From contig LUJM01000060.1 of NCBI GenBank assembly GCA_001689415.1, positions 1-18,726 of the forward strand: DNA of 18,726 bases. Reading direction: 5' to 3'. Every line of letters starts with the position of its first letter. Within the stretch, counting starts at the first letter, position 1. The stretch is from Bacteroidales bacterium M2. GTDB lineage: Bacteria; Bacteroidota; Bacteroidia; Bacteroidales; Muribaculaceae. This document shows, in pieces, positions 14,920 through 18,726 of this stretch. Both the position numbers and the translations under genes were made by a program. Below the pieces are notes generated by a model. That model did not search any database and was not told the origin of the DNA. It saw only the letters and a program-made list of their open reading frames with translations.

Positions 14920-15501
14920 ATGAGAAAAGCGATGATGATAATCGCTGCCATGCTTGCCCTCTGCGGAGGGCAGGCAATGGCCCAGCGATGCCTCCCCGGT
15001 ATGTCAGCCGTGGAAATAAAGACGGATATGACAGACGGTTTTTATACCGGCAGTTCCCGTGACTGCGGCTATTCCTTCGGCGTGTATTACTCGGTGTTCA
15101 AAGGTGGCGCGAACACATGGAGCTTCGGCGGCGAGTATCTCCAGACCTATAAACCTTACGCCGAAAAGGGACGCATCCCCGTGGCGCAGTTCACGGCGGA
15201 GGCGGGATATAACCTACACCTTGTCAGCGACTATTCCCAGACATTCCACCTCTATGGCGGTGTGTCGGCTCTCGGAGGCTACGAAACGGTAAACTGGGGC
15301 AAACACATCCTGTCCGACGGCTCCACGCTCCACAACGGCGACGCCTTCATCTATGGCGGTGCGCTCACTCTGCAAGCTGATTTCTATCTCTCTGATAAAA
15401 TCGCGCTGACAGCCAACGTAAAGGAGCGTTTTGTATTCGGCAACACAATCGGGCATTTCCATACGCAGTATGGTGTCGGCGTCAAATTCATAATCGAGTG
15501 A
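14920..15501 (+). CDS. traO: TraO, outer-membrane conjugal transfer protein
   Basis: 193 aa with a signal peptide ending QAMA|Q (residue 21). The mature sequence begins QRCLPGMSAVEIKTDMTDGF and continues as alternating aromatic/polar strands (YSFGVYYSVFKGG, WSFGGEYLQTYKPY, FHLYGGVSALGGYETV). It ends HTQYGVGVKFIIE, as expected for an outer-membrane beta-barrel. This is the TraO family found after traN in CTnDOT-like elements; its precise role is unknown. Spacing to both neighbours is 3 bp. Confidence 0.92.
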   Translation: MRKAMMIIAAMLALCGGQAMAQRCLPGMSAVEIKTDMTDGFYTGSSRDCGYSFGVYYSVFKGGANTWSFGGEYLQTYKPYAEKGRIPVAQFTAEAGYNLHLVSDYSQTFHLYGGVSALGGYETVNWGKHILSDGSTLHNGDAFIYGGALTLQADFYLSDKIALTANVKERFVFGNTIGHFHTQYGVGVKFIIE

Positions 15502-15504
15502 GCT

Positions 15505-15957
15505 ATGGGTATCAAAGTATTCGACCTTGACATACACAATCTGCCTCTCGCGGATTTCATGCGGGCTATGGGCTATGAGCCGACAGCCCGCGACGGCAAC
15601 CGGCTGACATACGACAGTCCGTATTCCTCTGACGATTCCATCGTCGTGGATACCGAAAAGAACGGCTGGTACGACAAACAGGAGCCGGAGAAATGCTACG
15701 GTGGAATTTATGATCTTGCCTATGAGATAACCGGCAGTTGCAATCGCTCGGAATTAAATCTTTTCATCGCCGCCGAGATGAAAAAGATTATGGATTTCAA
15801 ATGCTACGAGGTTCTGGGTAACGGTGAAAGTCCCAATGCTGATATGATACTGGCAATGCTTGTCAAGAACAAAGATGGCAAAAGAGCCGATGCCAAGCAG
15901 GAGCAGCCGAAGGAGGAAACCCGGAAGCCGAAGCCCGGACGCAAAATGCGCTTTTAG
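15505..15957 (+). CDS. Primase-N-terminal-domain-like protein (paralog of TraP N-domain)
   Basis: 150 aa. Residues 13-95 align with the N-terminal domain of TraP next door: LPLADFMRAMGYEPTARDGN parallels SLVDFLHRLGYDPTGRDSK, DSPYSSDDSIVVDTEKNGWYD parallels APYRNERKPSFHVNPRKNVWFD, and GGIYDLAYEITG parallels GGDIFTLAGVLSG. This is the zinc-less CHC2-type domain of mobile primases. The toprim half is absent, and a Lys/Glu-rich tail (KPKPGRKMRF) follows. It might bind DNA or TraP and serve as a separate accessory subunit; that is inference. It ends 3 bp before traP, so the two are surely co-translated. Confidence 0.75.
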   Translation: MGIKVFDLDIHNLPLADFMRAMGYEPTARDGNRLTYDSPYSSDDSIVVDTEKNGWYDKQEPEKCYGGIYDLAYEITGSCNRSELNLFIAAEMKKIMDFKCYEVLGNGESPNADMILAMLVKNKDGKRADAKQEQPKEETRKPKPGRKMRF

Positions 15958-15960
15958 CCT

Positions 15961-16827
15961 ATGGATATAGACGCTATCAAAGGAATATCCCTTGTAGATT
16001 TTCTGCACCGCCTCGGCTACGATCCGACCGGACGCGACAGCAAAGGTCTGTGGTTTTATGCGCCGTACCGCAACGAAAGAAAGCCGTCGTTTCATGTAAA
16101 TCCGCGCAAAAATGTATGGTTCGATTTCGGTACGGGCGAAGGCGGCGACATCTTCACACTCGCCGGGGTATTGTCGGGCAAGACCGATTTCGTTGAGCAG
16201 GCACGGTATATTGCCGAAAAGATGAATATGCCTGTGGCAGACCCATACAAACCGATGCCGTTTGTTGAGGAACCGACATTCGAGAACCTTGAAATATCCC
16301 GTCTGGAGTCGCCGGCGTTACTCCGCTATCTGTCAGAGCGAGGGATACCGAAAGAGATTGCACAACGCTACTGCGTGCAGGTGGACTATGAGTTTCACGG
16401 CAAACACTATTACGCCATCGGCTTTGAGAACAACGACCACGGATTTGAGCTTCGGAATCCCTTTTTTAAGGGGAGTTATCCACCAAAGAGCATTACACGC
16501 ATATCCGGCGGCAATCCGCGCTGCAACGTGTTCGAGGGCTTCATAGACTTTCTTTCGGCTGAACGCCTCGGCTACAACGACGGCAACGACAGTGTTGTGC
16601 TTAATTCCGTTGCTAATGTCGGCAAGGCGATCCCGGTTCTTGCGGAATACCCGCTGATACTGTGCTATCTTGACAACGACACCGCCGGGCGTGCCGCAGT
16701 CGCCAGACTGCGCCGCGAGTTCGGCGACAGAGTGAGCGACAAATCCGCGCTCTATCCCGACCACAAGGATCTGAACGACTATCTGCAATCGCTCACACCC
16801 AAGAGAACTTCAAAATTGAAACTCTAA
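15961..16827 (+). CDS. traP: TraP, DNA primase-like protein (CHC2-like plus toprim)
   Basis: 288 aa. The N-domain (10-90) has the fold signature of CHC2 zinc-finger primases but without the cysteines (WFYAPYRNERKPSFHVNPRKN). The middle has LLRYLSERGIPKEIAQRYCV (120-139). A toprim domain follows: the glutamate motif NVFEGFIDFLSA at 189-200, the Asp motif LCYLDNDTAGRAA at 234-246 and a late DHKDLNDYL at 267-275. This is the TraP family of CTnDOT-like elements. A primase carried by the element would start synthesis of the complementary strand after transfer. Confidence 0.92.
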   Translation: MDIDAIKGISLVDFLHRLGYDPTGRDSKGLWFYAPYRNERKPSFHVNPRKNVWFDFGTGEGGDIFTLAGVLSGKTDFVEQARYIAEKMNMPVADPYKPMPFVEEPTFENLEISRLESPALLRYLSERGIPKEIAQRYCVQVDYEFHGKHYYAIGFENNDHGFELRNPFFKGSYPPKSITRISGGNPRCNVFEGFIDFLSAERLGYNDGNDSVVLNSVANVGKAIPVLAEYPLILCYLDNDTAGRAAVARLRREFGDRVSDKSALYPDHKDLNDYLQSLTPKRTSKLKL

Positions 16828-16843
16828 AAAACCAGACACGAAA

Positions 16844-17344
16844 ATGAAAAAATCCAATAAAAAATCATTCGGCTTAATCGCCTTCCTCACCCTCGTAATC
16901 GCTGCCGTGTGCAGCCTCACATCCTGTTCCGACGACCTCGATGTTCAGCAGTCCTATCCGTTCACGGTGGAAGTGATGCCCTACGCTGACAAAATCATGC
17001 AGGGGCAGACCGTTGAGCTGCGCTTCGAGATTAAGCCGGAGGGCAACTACACCAACACCCTCTACACAATCCGCTATTTCCAGTATGACGGCGAAGGCAC
17101 TCTCAAACTCGTCGATGGCCCAGTGCTGGTAAATAACGACCGTGTTCTTCTTGAAAACAAGACATTCCGGCTCAACTACACCGCCAAGAGTGCCGATGCC
17201 CATAAATTCCTCGTGGTTGTTGAGGACAATTTCGGCTCGACACCGTGGGAGCAGACCTTCGAGTTCAACAGTAAGGACAGCGATGATGAAGGCGGCACAA
17301 TCATCGGTCCGGTTGTCGGCCCCGTAACCCCGGTTATCCGATGA
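16844..17344 (+). CDS. traQ: TraQ, lipoprotein (DUF3872)
   Basis: 166 aa. A lipoprotein signal peptide is visible: basic start MKKSNKKSFG, a hydrophobic core and lipobox LTSC with the acylated Cys at residue 28, followed by SDD. The mature part is a single Ig-like beta domain (YPFTVEVMPYADKIMQGQTV, VELRFEIKPEGNYTNTLYTI). The C-terminal tail is rich in Gly, Val and Pro (GPVVGPVTPVIR). It matches TraQ/DUF3872 after traP in CTnDOT-like elements. It is probably in the outer membrane, with unknown function. The stop overlaps the next start (ATGA at 17341). Confidence 0.9.
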   Translation: MKKSNKKSFGLIAFLTLVIAAVCSLTSCSDDLDVQQSYPFTVEVMPYADKIMQGQTVELRFEIKPEGNYTNTLYTIRYFQYDGEGTLKLVDGPVLVNNDRVLLENKTFRLNYTAKSADAHKFLVVVEDNFGSTPWEQTFEFNSKDSDDEGGTIIGPVVGPVTPVIR

Positions 17345-17838
17345 GAAAAATTCTGATATTCCTTATGGCGATAGTGGCGTTTACCGCCACTTCGCCGGCT
17401 TTCGCCGCGAAAAAGTCAATAATGGAATTGCCTCCGTATGAGAGAGCTGTTCTGATTATCAAGCACCATGAGACGCTGCATGATTCTCGCCGGCACTGGC
17501 CATATCTGGGTTATGGTCATAGAAAACTCCCCGGTGAAAAATATTTCCGTGGATATAAGATGAGTGAGCGGGAGGCTGATGCGCTTCTACGCAAAGATCT
17601 CAATAAGTTTATCGGTATCTTCAACGACCTCGAACCGAGGGATGCACTGCTTTTGGGAGTGCTGTCCTATAATATCGGACCGGGCGCGGTAAAGAAAAGC
17701 TCGGTATATCGGAAACTGAAAGCCGGAGACCGCAATATATTCAAAGCCTACACTGCCCACTGCCGCTATAAAGGCAAATTCCATAAGCAGTTACACCAGC
17801 GGAGAATTATGGAATTTATGGTATTATTCCAGAAATAA
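17341..17838 (+). CDS. Lysozyme-like transfer muramidase
   Basis: 165 aa with a signal peptide cleaved near AFAA|K (residue 23). The mature protein resembles small phage-type lysozymes. A likely catalytic Glu (E44) lies in VLIIKHHETLH, followed by GYGH (57-60). Later come MSEREADALLRKDLNKF and the GH24-like segment LLLGVLSYNIGPGAV. In T4 lysozyme a catalytic Thr lies two residues before the GxGH motif; here that position is Tyr (Y55), so the active site differs. It is the last gene of the tra operon, coupled to traQ. It would cut peptidoglycan so that the channel can cross the wall, as VirB1-type enzymes do. Confidence 0.82.
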   Translation: MRKILIFLMAIVAFTATSPAFAAKKSIMELPPYERAVLIIKHHETLHDSRRHWPYLGYGHRKLPGEKYFRGYKMSEREADALLRKDLNKFIGIFNDLEPRDALLLGVLSYNIGPGAVKKSSVYRKLKAGDRNIFKAYTAHCRYKGKFHKQLHQRRIMEFMVLFQK

Positions 17839-17871
17839 TCTGATTTGCGATAGCAATTATCATGCGCCAAT

Positions 17872-17896
17872 GCCGCCTGTGGCGGCCGAAATTTTT
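17872..17896 (+). terminator. Probable intrinsic terminator of the tra operon
   Basis: GCCGCC (17872-17877), a TGT loop and GGCGGC (17881-17886) make a perfect GC-rich stem, followed by CGAAATTTTTGG with a five-T run at 17892-17896. It lies 34 bp after the stop of the lysozyme-like gene, where the long plus-strand operon should end. Confidence 0.65.
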
Positions 17897-17907
17897 GGCA
17901 AAATCAA

Positions 17908-17936
17908 TGGAGCGACTTCATCACGAGGTCGCTCCA
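17908..17936. terminator. Second hairpin between convergent operons
   Basis: TGGAGCGAC (17908-17916) pairs perfectly with GTCGCTCCA (17928-17936) across an 11-nt loop. It sits between the tra operon and the convergent minus-strand genes. On the minus strand it is followed by a T-containing stretch (TTGATTTTGCC), so it could end the minus-strand transcript. The T-run is weak. Confidence 0.5.
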
Positions 17937-17962
17937 CTTGCTATATTACGACTTGGCAAATA

Positions 17963-18175
17963 TTATTTCTTTTTGTTCAGCCATTCATCACGGCGTTGTC
18001 TGCACTCTTTGAGAGTATCAGCCACGCAGGAATACAATTCTCCGTCAGTGTGGCGATAGTCATATTGGTAATGCTTTTTTCGCCTTGTGCGGTATCCGGT
18101 GTAAAACACCTCGTATTGTTCAGTGCCGGGAGTGGTGGTTGTGCTCACTCCGTTGGCGGTCATTTTCGTTGCCAT
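17963..18175 (-). CDS. DUF3873-like small protein
   Basis: 70 aa. The N-terminus MATKMTANGVSTTTTPGTEQYEVF, with the later QYDYRHTDGELYSCVADTLKECRQRRDEWL, is the pattern I associate with DUF3873 proteins of Bacteroides conjugative transposons, found near the tra/pcf genes. It is soluble, rich in Thr and Arg, and of unknown function. It is read convergent to the tra operon and begins 12 bp after the stop of the 85-aa gene upstream, so the two probably share a transcript. Confidence 0.8.
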   Translation of the reverse strand: MATKMTANGVSTTTTPGTEQYEVFYTGYRTRRKKHYQYDYRHTDGELYSCVADTLKECRQRRDEWLNKKK

Positions 18176-18187
18176 ATCTCTTACGTT

Positions 18188-18445
18188 TTAGAATTTTACA
18201 AATATCATACGCTGTTCAAAAGTCTGTTCAGGGTCGCTGACCTTGCGCTGTTTTACCCAAAAGTGATGTTTGCCAAAGCCATACACGAAGTATCTGTCAA
18301 GGTCGCTGCGAAGGGCATATGCCGAGATTGTTTCCCGCAATTCCTTTTCGTCTTTCGTAAGCAATATGCGGTTTATCAGTTCAAGGACTGTTTCACGCAC
18401 CTTGTTGTCAAAATCAAATATAAGACTTTCAATTATTACATTCAT
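18188..18445 (-). CDS. Small conserved-looking protein, unrecognised (85 aa)
   Basis: The product starts MNVIIESLIFDFDNKVRETV and has a helical N-terminal half (ELINRILLTKDEKELRETIS) and an aromatic, basic second half (RYFVYGFGKHHFWVKQRK). There is no signal peptide or membrane helix. It lies between the PcfJ-like gene and the DUF3873 gene with short gaps (54 and 12 bp), which supports a real gene in a minus-strand operon. I do not recognise the family. The whole-length plus-strand frame over it has no recognisable product. Confidence 0.65.
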   Translation of the reverse strand: MNVIIESLIFDFDNKVRETVLELINRILLTKDEKELRETISAYALRSDLDRYFVYGFGKHHFWVKQRKVSDPEQTFEQRMIFVKF

Positions 18446-18499
18446 AATGGGTGGGGATTATGACCACCGCCATATTTCGGGCGGTGGTCGGGTTAAACT

Positions 18500-18726
18500 T
18501 TAGGCGGTCATTCTCTCCTTGATGAGTCGGGCGTTTGAGTTCACAAGGTCGATGATGCGGTCGTGATACTCGGTGTCCTTGTTATATTTGCCGTGGCACT
18601 GCACCACTTTGAGGGTCTGCAAGTCAACCTCTACCGTCTCTATTATGGTATCGCCAATCCTTGCCGACAATACCAGCGTGTTCTTTTTAAGGTAGTAGGA
18701 AGATGAGAATACGCAGATGTGCTGGG
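18500..18726 (-). CDS. PcfJ-like protein (C-terminal end only)
   Basis: The last 75 codons of a minus-strand gene enter the window at its right edge and stop at TAA 18500-18502. The visible sequence has LVLSARIGDTIIETVEVDLQ, then TLKVVQCHGKYNKDTEYHDR and IIDLVNSNARLI. This resembles the C-terminus of PcfJ-family proteins in conjugative elements, where similar SLxTLKVVQxRGxxNKxTEYH patterns occur. PcfJ function is not well defined; it travels with mobilization genes. The start and main body are outside the window. Confidence 0.72.
   Translation of the reverse strand, partial: QHICVFSSSYYLKKNTLVLSARIGDTIIETVEVDLQTLKVVQCHGKYNKDTEYHDRIIDLVNSNARLIKERMTA

Noticed and set aside
17870..18463. 197-codon plus-strand frame across the end of the window
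   Set aside because: It runs through both hairpins and antisense to the DUF3873-like gene and the 85-aa gene. The product has no family-like features and irregular composition.
1..18726. tRNA, rRNA or riboswitch
   Set aside because: No cloverleaf, rRNA-like stretch or known riboswitch core was noticed in the gaps, which are short except for 2732-3646.

Overview
The window is the transfer (tra) region of a CTnDOT-type integrative and conjugative element of the Bacteroidota, with part of its mobilization (mob) module. The gene order mobC-mobB-mobA (minus) then traA to traQ (plus) is diagnostic for Bacteroidales conjugative transposons. The families also match that group: the ParA-like TraA, the TraB/TraC pair, TraE, TraF, the VirB4-like TraG, TraI to TraO, a Cys-less primase TraP and a TraQ lipoprotein. 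The balanced base composition and C/G-rich third codon positions suggest a gut Bacteroidales lineage with more GC than classic Bacteroides, but the host cannot be named from this DNA. No integrase, att site, resistance gene or element end lies in the window.

Layout. 1-2731 (minus) is the mob block: a partial coupling protein MobC (VirD4-like ATPase), the relaxase MobB and the relaxosome protein MobA. 2732-3646 is a roughly 0.9-kb control region between the divergent mob and tra operons. It holds several perfect inverted repeats (oriT candidates) and a 60-bp-period repeat array of GTTTGA/TCAAAC words directly upstream of the ParA-family gene traA. 3647-17838 (plus) is one long tightly packed tra operon, with many ATGA stop/start overlaps: traA, traB, traC, traD, traE, traF, traG, two tiny membrane proteins, a DUF3876-like protein, traI, traJ, traK, traL, traM, traN, traO, a small primase-like paralog, traP, traQ and a lysozyme-like gene. 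Strong hairpins follow. 17963-18726 is a convergent minus-strand group: a DUF3873 protein, an unrecognised 85-aa protein and the C-terminal end of a PcfJ-like protein.

How it works together (family knowledge plus inference). MobA and MobB would nick and carry oriT. MobC would pass the relaxosome to a type IV secretion channel made of TraG (VirB4), TraF (VirB3), TraI (VirB5-like), TraJ (VirB6), TraK (VirB8), TraN (VirB9) and TraM (VirB10). TraO would sit in the outer membrane, TraQ would be a lipoprotein, and the lysozyme would open peptidoglycan. TraP would help make the complementary strand.

The main anomalies are: a cluster of frameshifts within about 225 bp of traG (gene decay or a bad patch of assembly); the 60-bp repeat array beside the ParA gene; a second zinc-less primase N-domain gene immediately before traP; and two coupled 62-aa and 44-aa membrane proteins downstream of traG.
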